From positions 1 through 64,000 of the forward strand of contig JAQMWT010000590.1 in assembly GCA_029834535.1 (NCBI GenBank): a stretch of DNA of 64,000 nt, in the 5' to 3' direction. Every line of letters starts with the position of its first letter. Positions within the stretch are counted from its first letter, which is position 1. Shown here piece after piece: positions 51,470 to 61,712 of the stretch. The notes under the pieces are model-generated. The model was not told the origin of the DNA and ran no database searches. It saw only the letters and a list, made by a program, of their open reading frames with translations. Source of the stretch: Chrysophaeum taylorii. Taxonomy: Eukaryota > Sar > Pelagophyceae > Pelagomonadales > Pelagomonadaceae. The translations under genes and the position numbers were made by a program.

Positions 51470-54127
51470 TTAGGTCGTGGCGCCGCCGCCTTGACCCAGG
51501 ATGTCCTTGTACCGCGCCTCGAGGGCTGCCAGGCGGCGGGTCTCGACGAGCCAGAGGCCCGCGTCGTCGTGGACGTAGGAGTAGTCGCCCTGGCCGACGA
51601 GGTGGGCCTCGCGGGCGACGTCGCCACCGGCGTCGTCGTCGTGGAGGCGGGAGGCGACGCGGGTGCCGACGGCGCGGAGTTTGGCGTCGCTCGTTTCGAT
51701 CTCGGCCTGGGCCTTGGCGCCCTTGGCCTCGAGGAGAGCGATGGTCTCTTTTGCCTTGGCCATGTCGGCCTCGAGGGAGGCGAGGACGGCACGCATGTCG
51801 GCGGTCGGCGCCTTTCCCGAGGAATTTTGGACGCGAGCGCACCGGAGACCAAAGCGGAGAGAGGCGACCGTCTCTTCGGCGTCGGCGTCGTCCGAGCTCG
51901 CCGCGACGAGAACAACGGTCTTTGAGTTGCCGCCAAAGGCGGGCCGCAGGAGCGTGGTGAGGCGCGACTCGTAGTAGGGAACGTGGTGCTTGTTTCTCGC
52001 GGCGAGCGCGTCGACGACGCGGCCGAGCGCGGTAAGCGACGCGTTGATCTCGATAGCTTCGCGGACCCGCATCTTCGCAACGTCGGCCGTGACCGACTTT
52101 TTGATCTGCTCGGAACCCCCGAGGTCGACCAAGTAGAGCTTGGACGACACGAGTTGGCCGCGACGGCCTCTCTTGGTCAGCGAGAGCGCGACGATCGAAT
52201 GAGCGCGGCTCGAACGCGAATTCATCGCCGTCGCGGCCAGGTGTTTCCGGTGCTCGGCACCAACCAACGCCTCCCACGTTCGGCCCGGGCCCTCTTTCGT
52301 CGCGTCCAACGCCGTGCAGCCGCCGAGCGCGAGAGTCTCGTCGCCCGTCTTCTGGCGACGATACTCGTCGGCTCCTACGCCGCGGCCCACTCTGTACAGC
52401 GACACGGGATTTCCCGTAAATAGATCTGTCAGCTTTTCCTGGTAGAGCTCGAGGTACGACACGGTGAGCGAGGCGTCGACGCGGCCGGCGGCGACGGTGT
52501 CGAGGACGTCGCGGATCGCGCGGGGGACGACGCCCGCCGACGCCGACAACTTGCGAAACCCGGCCGACGCCGCCGTTTCTTGGAGGGCTCCGGGCGGCCC
52601 GACCATGCAGTGGGACTTGCCCGCGGCCGTCTGGCCGTACGCGAGCAAGCACGCGTCGTAGCCGGCACAAAACGCGCGCACCAAAGGCAGCGCGGCGACC
52701 GCGTACGTCTCGGCCTGGGTTGCCGCCGGTCCGAGCACGCGGTCGTAGTCCATGTACACGAGTCCGCTCGCCGGCAGGCCCACGAGGACCCTCGTCCTTT
52801 CGGTCGACACCACGCGCGCGTGCGCCGCCGACTTCTCCTTCTTCGCCTTCTCCTCTGGTGAATCGGCGTCGTCGTCGTCGTCGTCGCTTTTTGGGCGGCG
52901 GCGGCGGCGCGAGCCGACCAAGACGACGTCCTCGTCGCTGCCCTTGATGCGCTTGTCGACCTCTCGCCGCAGCCCGGCGTCGTGCCCCATCTTCCGCAGC
53001 TGGAGTTGCTGGTGCAGCGGGAGGAACATGGCTGCCTCGGAGGCCGGCGGGCGGCGGCTCGGGCGGAACCGCACGACGGCCTCGATGCTGAACGCCTTCT
53101 TTTTGGCCTCGTCGTCGTCTTCGCCGTCGGCCTCCCTCCTCCTCGTCGTCCAAAGGTCGACGAAGAGACGCCGCCATTCGGAATCGTCGCGCGGCAACTC
53201 GAGGGCGAGGTCGCAGCACAGAATATCGGCCTCGTCGCACAGCGCCGCGCACAGCCGCCGCCACGGGACTCGGCGAACCGCGAGCGCCAGCGCCCGACAC
53301 GTCGCCGCCGCCGCCGGACGACACGCCCACGGCAGTCGCACCCACAGCTCCGCGAACGCGCCCTCCGAGTCCAGCAGCCGTCGGAGCGGGAGCTCGGAGG
53401 GCTCCGGCGAGGCAAGCGGTACCACAGAAAGCAACAACAACCTCGACGCGACGCGTCGTCGTCGACCTCCTCCTCGTTCCTTGCAAAATATGCGCGGCTG
53501 CGTTTTTTTGGGGGGGGTGTTGCTGTGTTGGAGGGGCCGCTTGGTTTTCGCGTCGCAGAGCGCGGAGATGGCGTAGGCGACGCGCTTGTCGTCGCGCAGC
53601 AGCGCCCGCGCCCACTCGGCGCCGTCGAAGACGCGATCGACGGTATCGCGAATCCCGCGAGGGTCGCCGTGCCCCGCCGCGGCCGCGGCCGCGAGAGCGC
53701 GGTGGAGCGCGCTCCGGCGCTCGTACTCCTCGGCGCCGCCCTGGAGCAGCGGGGTCGCGTGCTGCGTCGCGGTCGCCGGCGTTCGCGTCGCCGAACGAAA
53801 CCACGAAGTTCCCGCCTCGCGCTCGGCAGCCTGCGCGTCAACCGCGGCTCGCGCGGCCGACTCGTCGTCCCACGCCACGAGCAGCTGCGCGCCGCGGTTG
53901 AAGGTCCGCACGAAGCCCCAAGACGGCCGCACGACGCCAACCTCGCCGGGGGCTCGGACAGCACCCAGGAGACTTATCTCGGCCCACTCGGGGACCTCCG
54001 AGACGGCGTGTCGAAGTCGCACCCCATCGCCCTTGCCCAAGTTTCCGACGCAGTCGACCGAGCCCGGTTGGTCCCTAATTGCAATATTAGCAACCACTGC
54101 GCACAGGTACTCGGTACTCGGCATCAT
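51470..54127 (-). CDS. Kinesin motor protein with an F-box-like N-terminal region
   Basis: The ATG at 54127 gives 885 residues. The motor starts near residue 345 (EAVVRFRPS), has P-loop AYGQTAAGKSH near 495, switch I NSRSSRAHSI near 640, switch II LVDLGGSE near 670, and the neck-proximal block ETVASLRFGLRCARVQNSSG. About 145 residues separate VRFRP from the P-loop, well above the usual 75-80. The extra part holds LPLHQQLQLRKMGHDAG and an Asp-rich stretch. Ahead of the motor, residues of about 243-290 (ELPLRRLLD to RRVPWRRL) look like an F-box. A short coiled coil follows the motor (MAKAKETIALLEAKGAKAQA). The part near 53420-53530 reads as basic low complexity and could hide an unspliced intron. 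Motor identity is firm; the cargo role is unknown. Confidence 0.85.
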   Translation of the reverse strand: MMPSTEYLCAVVANIAIRDQPGSVDCVGNLGKGDGVRLRHAVSEVPEWAEISLLGAVRAPGEVGVVRPSWGFVRTFNRGAQLLVAWDDESAARAAVDAQAAEREAGTSWFRSATRTPATATQHATPLLQGGAEEYERRSALHRALAAAAAAGHGDPRGIRDTVDRVFDGAEWARALLRDDKRVAYAISALCDAKTKRPLQHSNTPPKKTQPRIFCKERGGGRRRRVASRLLLLSVVPLASPEPSELPLRRLLDSEGAFAELWVRLPWACRPAAAATCRALALAVRRVPWRRLCAALCDEADILCCDLALELPRDDSEWRRLFVDLWTTRRREADGEDDDEAKKKAFSIEAVVRFRPSRRPPASEAAMFLPLHQQLQLRKMGHDAGLRREVDKRIKGSDEDVVLVGSRRRRRPKSDDDDDDADSPEEKAKKEKSAAHARVVSTERTRVLVGLPASGLVYMDYDRVLGPAATQAETYAVAALPLVRAFCAGYDACLLAYGQTAAGKSHCMVGPPGALQETAASAGFRKLSASAGVVPRAIRDVLDTVAAGRVDASLTVSYLELYQEKLTDLFTGNPVSLYRVGRGVGADEYRRQKTGDETLALGGCTALDATKEGPGRTWEALVGAEHRKHLAATAMNSRSSRAHSIVALSLTKRGRRGQLVSSKLYLVDLGGSEQIKKSVTADVAKMRVREAIEINASLTALGRVVDALAARNKHHVPYYESRLTTLLRPAFGGNSKTVVLVAASSDDADAEETVASLRFGLRCARVQNSSGKAPTADMRAVLASLEADMAKAKETIALLEAKGAKAQAEIETSDAKLRAVGTRVASRLHDDDAGGDVAREAHLVGQGDYSYVHDDAGLWLVETRRLAALEARYKDILGQGGGATT

Positions 54128-54281
54128 CGCTTTTTGTATTTTCAAACTGTTTCGACCCAACGGACGACGTTGTGGTTGGTGCCGTCGTGTTGCTCGCACA
54201 ACTACGAGAGTTGGTTGTTTAAGAAGATTTCAGCTTGAGTGCAGTATCGATCGATCGGTCTTCTTGCCAATACTAGCTAGC

Positions 54282-55418
54282 TCACCTCACTTGGGGTGTC
54301 GTTTCGAGGAGGGAGGGCCTTTGTCGCCAAGACCACCACCACCAGCACAAAGCAGGCCGTTGTTCCGGTGGTAGACGAAGCGAGGGGACGGCGAAGGCGC
54401 AGGGTATACGGTCGGCGCAGGTCTGGAGCTGGAGGGCGAAATCGGAGTACAAGGCGCGTCCGTGGCGTTGGATGTCGGGGAGGTGGCGCTTGGCCCCCTC
54501 GTAGACCGCGAACTGGATGGCCGTCATGGGGACGACCGAGAGGAGTCGGGGAGGGAGGCCGCGATAGAAGGCCATAAGGCCCTCCTCTTTGAGCATGGTG
54601 ACGATGGCATCCCTGACGCCCGAGTATGGACGTCGGCCAAAGTTCTTGGTGGTCATCCTGACTTTGACCGTATCGAAGGGGATCATGACGCAGGTCGAGA
54701 CGGAGGAGGCAATGGCCCCGATGAGGAGGTCCTCGAGGGGAGACGCGGCGGTCGCGTCGGGTAGCGAGTCGCGCCAGCGTCTGAGTTGCTGGTAACACGC
54801 CCAGTTGAGCGCGTAGGAGGGGACCTTGGAGAGGAGGGCCGCGCGCCAGGTGGAGGCAGGGTAGAGTCCCTTCCAGCCGATCGTCCGGAGGGCGTCGGCG
54901 AGGTTGCGCTTGGCTCCAGACATGATCTGGTCGATCAATATAGACTGAGGAAGACTGACGAGCGTCCCGAGCGCGGTCCCAAACCCAGCGCTGACCAAGT
55001 CGACGGCCGGGCGCGGGGTGGCCTCGAGAAGGCCCAACCCATCGAGGGTGGCGTCGGTGGCACGCCGCGCGCTTTCCATCGCCATGAAGTTTATAGCTCC
55101 GTTTGGAATCGACAGCAACGCTTGCGCGCCGACGCCCCGCGACAAAGTCGGGACAGTTCCCTGCACCTTGAACGACCGTCGGAGGGCCTCGCCGCCCTCG
55201 TGAGTCTGGAGAGTCGTCTTTGCAACGTTGAGAGGGTGGACGGCGCTCTGCGCGACGCACCGCGCGACCGCACCTGCGACCGCGTGCTGCTCGAGGGTCA
55301 ACGCCTCCGCGCTCTCGTTGTTCTTGTTCGCCGCAGACACGACGCGCGGGGTTAAAGGCTGGGGGGCCATGGCGGCGACGCCCACCGCCACCATAACCCA
55401 TCGCGAGGCCCGCGCCAT
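54282..55418 (-). CDS. Mitochondrial-carrier-family transporter
   Basis: 378 residues from the ATG at 55418. Three repeats of about 100 residues carry the carrier signatures in order: VHPLNVAKTTLQ, then LPQSILIDQIM, then IPFDTVKVRM. The second-helix glycine-rich blocks (AGAVARCVAQSAVHP, SAGFGTALGTLVSLP, IGAIASSVSTCVMIP) precede them. The last signature is followed by YSGVRDAIVTMLKEEGLMAFYRG, which is canonical. An N-terminal extension (VMVAVGVAAMAPQPLTPRVV) looks like a signal or presequence, so import into mitochondria or plastid is possible. The pattern is nearest to S-adenosylmethionine-type carriers by impression only. The overlapping frame 54277-55428 is a shadow. The C-terminal 40 residues (CWWWWSWRQRP) look non-canonical and may reflect a missed splice or read-through to a late stop. 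Confidence 0.85.
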   Translation of the reverse strand: MARASRWVMVAVGVAAMAPQPLTPRVVSAANKNNESAEALTLEQHAVAGAVARCVAQSAVHPLNVAKTTLQTHEGGEALRRSFKVQGTVPTLSRGVGAQALLSIPNGAINFMAMESARRATDATLDGLGLLEATPRPAVDLVSAGFGTALGTLVSLPQSILIDQIMSGAKRNLADALRTIGWKGLYPASTWRAALLSKVPSYALNWACYQQLRRWRDSLPDATAASPLEDLLIGAIASSVSTCVMIPFDTVKVRMTTKNFGRRPYSGVRDAIVTMLKEEGLMAFYRGLPPRLLSVVPMTAIQFAVYEGAKRHLPDIQRHGRALYSDFALQLQTCADRIPCAFAVPSLRLPPEQRPALCWWWWSWRQRPSLLETTPQVR

Positions 55419-55751
55419 CACTCACCACCTCATCTTCAAACCAACACAGGGTTAGTTTCTTTAGTGTACTTCATATTGTACACAGAAAATAATGGTTCTC
55501 TGTTGCCGTCGGGCGGCGTTGAGTCGCCACGACCCGACGTTATTCTTTTCTATTGTTCTCAAGTGCTCTCAAGTGGGGGGGGGGGCGCGAATCTTCACGA
55601 ATCGTTTTGCGACGCACTTTCTTGCCACGCACTTGCCCCTACGCACGGGAAGCTGCCCAGCCCCGTAATAACACTGCCGAATCCTTTTCGTCGTGGCAAT
55701 CGCTTCAACTTGTGTCGGTGGCCCTGAGTCTTCAGCCTCAGTTCTGAGGCC
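55419..55751. promoter_or_regulatory. Divergent intergenic region
   Basis: It separates the start codons of the minus-strand carrier gene and the plus-strand Gln/Ala-rich gene. It contains the repeat TCTCAAGTG/CTCTCAAGTG followed by a G-run (about 55557-55585), and a C/T-rich stretch near 55645. No other gene is seen. Confidence 0.4.
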
Positions 55752-58024
55752 ATGGTGATGGACGAAGTAACCGATGATGTGGCTGCGGCGCCGGCGACGC
55801 GCGTCTTTGGCGCCGAGCTCAACGACGAGGAGCGCATCGCGGGGATCGCCGCGGCCGAGCAGGCAGCCTTCGACGCAACCTGCGGCCTCGAGGAGGAGCC
55901 GCCGACAACGTCCGGTTTCCTCGTCGACGCGCCGGACGAAGTTATCGGGCCACCGGACTTCACGACGACCGAGTTCGACTGCGACGAGGCGGCCCATGGC
56001 CTCCTCGGCGTCTCGTCCCCGGCGCCGGCCGCGACGGCCTGGGGTACGCACGCGCACCGCTACGACCACGACCTCGGCAAGAAGCACGAGCAACAACCCA
56101 ATCTCCGCGACCTGCAGGCGGCCTACGCCAACAATGCGTGAGGGTCTTGTTTCTAAAGATCTCACTCCTCGACCCGCAGCGCGATCCAACGCCAGCGCTG
56201 GCAGCAGTGGCAGCTCTGGCAGCATCACGCGACCTACGCCGCCGCCGCCGCCGCCGCCGCGTAAGTAGTAGCAGTAGTAGTAGTCCTTTCTTCTTTCCCG
56301 TCAAAAAACGCGTCGCGTAGGCAGCACCGCCACCCCGTCGCCGCAGCCGCCGCCTACCAGCGGTACATGACGACCCCGGCGATGGGCCTCCCGCCGCAGC
56401 ACGGCGCGATGGCCCAGTCGACGCCCGGAACGGAGGTCTCGGCCGACGGCGACCACGCGGGGGGCGGCGGCGAACGGGTCGCGACGGCGGCCGATGGGGC
56501 CGCTTCGGCCGACGCCTCGGATTACGCCGCCAACATGGAAAGGGCCGCCTACGTAAGCGCGTCTACGCACCACCACCTCGACGATTACCGACCGCAGGCG
56601 CGCCAGCAGGCGATGCGAACGCAATACGAACAGCATCAGCGCCACCAGATGATGGGAAACCCCCAGCAGTTGATGGGAAACTCACAGCAGTTGATGGGAA
56701 ACTCACAGCAGTTGATGGGAAACCCATACCTGCGGATGATGGAGCAGCAACGACGACAGCAGGGATACGCGCTCCTGATGCAGCAGGCCGGACAAAGGCC
56801 GTTGTCGCCGCAGCAGCAGCACCAACAGCAACCGAATGGGGCGGCGGCGGCGGCGGCGGCGGCGGCGGCTGCTGCTTATCCGGTGGTCGAGGCCGAGGAC
56901 AAGTCTGGCGAGTGGCGGTGGCTGACGCGGCCCGAGCAGCTCATGGACTCCGCCGAAAGCGCGGCACGACAGTTCGGGATGCCGGCAGCGGGCGCCGAAG
57001 AGAGCCTCGGGGGAGGGGGCAAAAAGAAGAACGCGCCTCGTGGGGCGCCGGCCAAGGACGACGACGAGGACGACGACGAGGACGACGACGACGAGCGGGG
57101 CAAGGTGCGGCTCGGCAAGGACGGGAACCCGTCGCCGCCGATGAAGCGCGCGCGGTGGGGCGCGACGCACGCGATCCACGAGTACTTCGCCGACGGGTTT
57201 CCGGAGCTTGCCGAGCGGTTCGTGCGGCAGCGCGCGTCGGCGGCGCAGCGGCGCTACGAGTACAACCTCGGCTCGTGTCGGTTTGCAGACGCTGCGGCCG
57301 CCGCAAAGGGTCTCAAGAAGCTTAAGACGCTTTTTCGCCAGCTGGACTCGGCCTGCGAGAATGCCGACCAGCGGCTCGGGGCTATCCGCCGCGAGGAGTT
57401 TGCCGCCGAGCTCCGCAAGTGGGGCTGGCGCCGCGGGGCTCGCCTGCAGTACCGCCAAGCGAAGAAGAACGAGCAGGTTGGCGGCAAGAAGCTCTCCGAC
57501 GAGGAGGTTCCCCCGCTCGTGCCACAACCGCCGCCGCCGCCACCACCCGTGCAGCAACAACCGCTGGCAGTCTCCCCTGTGGCGGCGCCGCCGGTGCCGG
57601 CCCTCGAGACACGAGAAGACGAGGCGCAAAAGACGGCAGACGCGGACTCCAAGGATGCGGCGGCGGAAGTGGCGGCACGACCCCATCAGCAGCAAGGGAC
57701 CGAGCAGCATCCGCAGCAGCAGCCGCCGCAACAGCAGGCGGGTAGTCCGTTGATGTTTGACTACGAGGTTCCGGGCGTCGACGCGACGATGGCGTCGTAC
57801 CACCACCACCAACAACAACAACCCAATGGGCGGCCACGACAGAGTGCGTTGGTGCGCGGTCCTGGCTCGGGGGGAGCGCACGGCGCGTACGGGATCGGCG
57901 GCGAAGCCGAGGGCGAGGGGACTCTTGCCGCGGGGACCGGCGGCGAGGGCGTCTCGGCGACCGACCTGTGGTGGTCGCACAGCTACAGCGTCATGTCGAG
58001 ACTCGCAGCCCGCGAGCGTGCCGA

Positions 58025-58061
<37 letters not shown>

Positions 58062-58961
58062 GCCCTAGCCGCGCACCAGCAGCAGCAACAGCAGTTCCAG
58101 CAGCAGCAGCAGCAGCAGCAGCAGTTCCAGCAGCAGCAGCAGCAGCAGCAGCAGTTCCAACAGCAGCAGCAGCAGTTCCAGCAGCAGCAGCAGCAGCAGC
58201 AGTACGCCGGAGAAGAGGGCGAGCAGGCCGTTCAACAGACGGGCGAGGGGGTCGCGCCGCCGGGTGTCTCAGGGGACCAGGGTAATAACGCGGGGTGGAG
58301 CGACGCTGCCGCCGCGGCCGCGGCGGCCGCTGCCGAGTGGGGGTACCCACCGCTCTCGCAGCTCCCAACGAACTCGACGGCGGCGGCGGTGCTGTCGCCA
58401 AGCTACCAGCAAGCGGCGGCGGCTTGGTATAACTACGCGTTCCAGCGGCAGGCGGCGGCGGCGGCGGCGGCACACCAGCAGAACAACAACAACAACATTA
58501 GCACTAGTAACGGGGGGTGGGACGAGGCGGCGTCGCTGCTGATCGGGGGAAACGGGACGAGCGACAAGCCGGTGCACGATCCATCTACGTTTCCGAGTAT
58601 CCCGCTGTCTCTGAAAGTTGTGGACGACCCCTCGGGCGCGGCCGCCGAGGACCACTCGCTCGGCGGCATCGATGAGCTCGAGGGGTTCGCCGACAACGCT
58701 GAGGAGCACCACGAGGACTACCAGACGCGGTACGCGACGCGCCGGTCCTCCCCCAAGGGGGGGGGCGGGGGCGGGGGCGGGGGCGGGGGCGGGGGCGGGG
58801 CGAAGAAGAAGAAACGCAGAAAACACGAGGACATCGAGGTCGAGGAGGAGGCTGCGCCGGGCAAACCCAAGCTGCCTCCGAAAAAGCGGTACCGCGGGGC
58901 CTCGCCGCCGGGCTCGGGACATCAGCCCGAGGCCCTCCTCCTCGGCGAGGAGGACGACTGA
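55752..58961 (+). CDS. Gln/Ala-rich protein of unknown function, two exons
   Basis: Exon 1 (55752-56137) ends with two bases of a codon, and an intron with GTGAGG and GTAG ends (56138-56320) leads to exon 2 (56321-58961). The phase matches exactly and the joined frame has 1008 residues. The N-terminus is acidic (VFGAELNDEERIAGIAAAEQ). Three QQLMGNS-type heptads are near 56650-56720. Polyalanine, an Asp/Glu run and a Lys-rich patch (GGGKKKNAPRG) precede the only globular-looking part, HAIHEYFADGFPELAERFV to LRKWGWRRGARLQYRQ, about 110 residues, in which I recognise no domain. Long polyglutamine tracts (58020-58200), more polyalanine, a glycine run and a basic tail (KKKKRRKHE) follow. The composition suggests a nuclear transcription- or RNA-related protein; this is inference. 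Confidence 0.75.
56138..56320 (+). other. Intron of the Gln/Ala-rich gene
   Basis: 183 bases, donor GTGAGG and acceptor GCGTAG, with a pyrimidine-rich stretch TCCTTTCTTCTTTCCCG near the 3' end. Splicing removes an in-frame stop directly after exon 1 and joins phase 2 to phase 2, which gives a continuous frame. It is the only intron in the window for which both sites and phase agree. Confidence 0.7.
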
Positions 58962-59173
58962 CTAGGAGGCAACTCTCGACAGACAGACTGTACACATTCT
59001 TGTAGTTTCTACTATGGATATTCTGTTAGGGTCAGTGTCAAGGACAATTCTCAGAACAACTAGGGGTACCCACCCACCCGCCCGGGTGGGGTCTTTCTTT
59101 ATTGTTTATTCAAAGCTTCCCTTCTTCTTAGAGGGGAACGTCACTGTACTCTCATGTTGTCACCCTGTTGTTG

Positions 59174-60256
59174 ATGTACGATCGGTATCTGGCGGGGAGC
59201 CTCGTGGTCTGCGCGTTGATGGGGTGCTACCTGTCCAAGTGGCGATGGTGCCTCACTCTGGCGTTGAGCGGGGGGGGGGCGTCGAGGGCCGAGGTCGAAT
59301 ACGACGAGGAGGAGCGGGTGGAAACACCGCGCAAGGAGCCGATGAAGAGGAACGTCGAGTTTAGGACGCCGCTCGTCAAGGAGATATTGGTGCCCGCGTT
59401 GTGCGACGTGCCCAAGTGGGTGAGGGACGACATGTACTGGGGCTCGGAGGACTACGCGGCCATTCGGGATAACCAGCGGCGACTCATCGAGCTCGTGATG
59501 AGACAAGTACGCGAGTACCCCGAGGGGGTCGTTCCGCCGCCGATTCCGGGGGAGTCCCGACGGGGGCTCGGCCTGATCTGCGAGCCGGGAACAAACTCGG
59601 GCCGCGCTGCGCGGGTCCGATCAGCGCGCCGAGCCGTCGTCGAAGCGTACCGCGACGGCTACTCTCCAGAAATGATCAGCAAGCTCGCGAGCGAACTGTC
59701 GCAGTGGGCGACAAAAAACGCCTACGACGTCGGGATCAAGGACCACGAGGCGGCGGCGGACTTTGATCTTGGGTCCTTCGCCACGCTCGAGCGCCATCGG
59801 AGCTCGAGGTCTGAGAGCGTCGACGCGATGCCGCCGAACGCTAAGGTCGCGCGAGCGGCGCGACACTCGCAGGACGAAGACGACGAAGAGGACATGGACC
59901 TTTTGCTTGAAGAAGACGAAGAGACCGATTCGGCCCTTCTCCAGAAGCAGCCCTACGAAGACAACGACGGTCTCGGCCTCGCGTCCATGATCAGAAACGA
60001 CTCGCTCAACAACCTCCAGCAAGCTCTCCACGCGGAGTCCTCCCCCGCGCCGGCGAAGACTCCCCCTCACGACACTCCCCCGGACGAAAGCACCACCATG
60101 GGCCGCGACGACGGCATGGGCCTCGCCTCCATGATCCGGAACGACTCCCTCGGGAATCTCCACGCGCTCGACGCGGCGGCCCACCAACAACAATCACCAT
60201 CGTCATCGCCATCCTCCGGGGCCGGGAGGGACCCCCTGGTCGAGGCCTACGGCTGA
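59174..60256 (+). CDS. Acidic conserved protein with a duplicated GLASMIRNDSL motif
   Basis: The ATG at 59174 gives 360 residues; the first 35 residues form one or two hydrophobic stretches (LAGSLVVCALMGCYLSKW) and the start is uncertain, with ATG codons at 59341 as an alternative. Residues of about 55-110 (KRNVEFRTPLVKEILV to SEDYAAIRDNQRRLIEL) resemble a family of unknown function that I remember from diatoms and other stramenopiles. A helical region (AYRDGYSPEMISKLASELSQ) follows, then an acidic stretch EDDEEDMDLLLEEDEE. The tail carries DGLGLASMIRNDSLNNL at about residue 264 and DGMGLASMIRNDSLGNL at about 313, a near-exact repeat of a short linear motif. The function is not known. Confidence 0.7.
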   Translation: MYDRYLAGSLVVCALMGCYLSKWRWCLTLALSGGGASRAEVEYDEEERVETPRKEPMKRNVEFRTPLVKEILVPALCDVPKWVRDDMYWGSEDYAAIRDNQRRLIELVMRQVREYPEGVVPPPIPGESRRGLGLICEPGTNSGRAARVRSARRAVVEAYRDGYSPEMISKLASELSQWATKNAYDVGIKDHEAAADFDLGSFATLERHRSSRSESVDAMPPNAKVARAARHSQDEDDEEDMDLLLEEDEETDSALLQKQPYEDNDGLGLASMIRNDSLNNLQQALHAESSPAPAKTPPHDTPPDESTTMGRDDGMGLASMIRNDSLGNLHALDAAAHQQQSPSSSPSSGAGRDPLVEAYG

Positions 60257-60690
60257 GCTCATCTTCTCGCTGGCCGGCCTGCCTGCTTCTCCTCGAATAT
60301 TTTGCCCCCCGCCCCGCGAGAATCCATGGGAACTCCTGTTTTTTCCGTCTGCGCGGCCTCGCTCGCTCCTCCGTCTTTCTCTCTCTCTCTCTCTTTCGCT
60401 CCCGCCCCCCCCTCCTATCCCCTTTTGTTGCTTCGGAGAGAGAGAAGAGAGAGGGGGAGGGATCCACCTATTCTTGACCGCCTTGATACGACCTGCGTAC
60501 GAAGAAAGAGTTTCTTTTTTTTGTCTCTGGTGGCTAGGCGCTCGAGCCCTCTCGCTCGCCATCTCCTTCTTCTTCCAGGGTCTCCTCGCAGCGCAGCGCA
60601 GCGCAGCGCAGCGCAGCGCAGCGCAGCGCAGCGGAACCCCCTTATTTTGTTTTGCGGAACAGAAATCTTCGTTACTATTCGTCGTCCCGG
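60257..60690. other. Intergenic with simple repeats
   Basis: A CT-rich run (about 60377-60396) is followed by a GA-rich run (about 60436-60460), which could pair with it. (GCAGC)n repeats lie at 60588-60632. No gene is seen. Confidence 0.6.
60588..60632 (+). repeat. (GCAGC)n pentanucleotide repeat
   Basis: Nine perfect GCAGC units in tandem. Any frame through it would encode repeating five-residue patterns, so short ORFs here are artefacts. Confidence 0.9.
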
Positions 60691-61065
60691 AATAATAATA
60701 TTATGGGAAAAGTCAAGTTTCCAACCACCAAATAAGCTTGGTCACCGTAAACCTTCAACAAGTTTGGTCACTTCTTAAGTTTGGTCAATCTGTATCTAAT
60801 GGTTTTTGACTACTAAACTTGTGCTCTTAGAGAGCAAACATACGGTTCGCTGACAAAACAAGGCTCGCCGTGATCAAGCTTTCAGCGGTTCTGCATGTCG
60901 CGCTGTGACTCCGGAGCGTCCTTCGACTTCGAAGCGAACACGGTATCGATGCGGGTTTCGTCGCTCAGGTCGAGCGGGAGCGTGGTAGTAACACGCCGAC
61001 GTCGGTTGACCACGACGCCGAGAAAGAAAACAAGAAGTCGCGTGCCCAGACGAAGGTAAACGACT

Positions 61066-61686
61066 ATGAGAGATCGCCGAGTACGCTGTCGCAGCTCAGA
61101 GCGCCCAAATACGAGGATAGTCCACTTTACTCGATATAACCAAGATGCCAAGTTCAGCATGTGTGTTCTCGAGGCCGACTTGCAGCAGATGATGTTCGAC
61201 AAAGGGCGGCAAGTTTTTAGACGGCGCGTACAACAACATGGTCTACAGCGCGACAGCGCTGTCGTTCAAGTGTTATATGCAAGATACAGCTTTTATGCGC
61301 GTGCTGCTCGTTGTGATGTGCAAGTAGACAATATCGTCACGTGTGCAAAAAAGGCACACCTGCTCCGAACCTTCTTGCCGACAAAAAAGATCCAGCTATC
61401 GCGCGAAGCACTTCTGCGAGGCCGTGTCGGTCCTCATCAGGGGCTTTATGGAGGGCAAGTCAGGCGGCTCGCTGGCCGGTTAGCACCCGGAAAGTCTGCG
61501 CTGGGATGGGGTTCGCTCGGTTGGGCAGAACGCGACGGACAGGTCGATTGTTCGTGGACCAACACGTCCGCGGCCTGCGACGCTTTTGCACGACCTCGCA
61601 CAAGACCGCGCGCAGTGGCGGTCCACCATCAACAAGTCCGTCCTCGTCCCTCGCCTCTGCCCCAACTGCGTAATTTTCCTCTGTGA
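61066..61686 (+). pseudogene. Protein-like remnant inside the DNA element
   Basis: A 206-residue frame begins in plausible protein (SSERPNTRIVHFTRYNQDAK, FSMCVLEADLQQMMFDKGRQ) but changes to arginine-rich sequence after about residue 110. Other frames look more protein-like there, for example one that reads HDLAQDRAQW near 61.6 kb. It seems to be a decayed insert of unknown origin. Confidence 0.3.
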
Positions 61687-61688
61687 TT

Positions 61689-61712
61689 CCGGACCGGCTC
61701 CTGCCGGTCCGG
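61689..61712. repeat. Hairpin of a dispersed repeat (copy 2)
   Basis: A perfect 10-bp stem, CCGGACCGGC with GCCGGTCCGG, around loop TCCT. It corresponds to the hairpin at 7480-7503 with flanking TGATT and CCTG shared. Helitrons have a similar short hairpin near their 3' end, but no following CTRR terminus is evident. Confidence 0.6.

Noticed and set aside
51099-53804. 901-residue minus-strand frame and the 511-residue frame 52429-53964
   Set aside because: Out-of-frame shadows of the kinesin gene; Arg/Ser-rich with no motor motifs.
54277-55428. 383-residue frame overlapping the carrier gene
   Set aside because: Same strand, different frame; the three carrier signatures lie in the other frame.
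56703-58061. 452-residue antisense Leu/Arg-rich frame
   Set aside because: Antisense of CAG and GCG repeats, which gives leucine and arginine runs.
59041-59170. Earlier start for the acidic protein gene
   Set aside because: The upstream codons in frame are TTG; the first ATG is at 59174, and even that start is uncertain.
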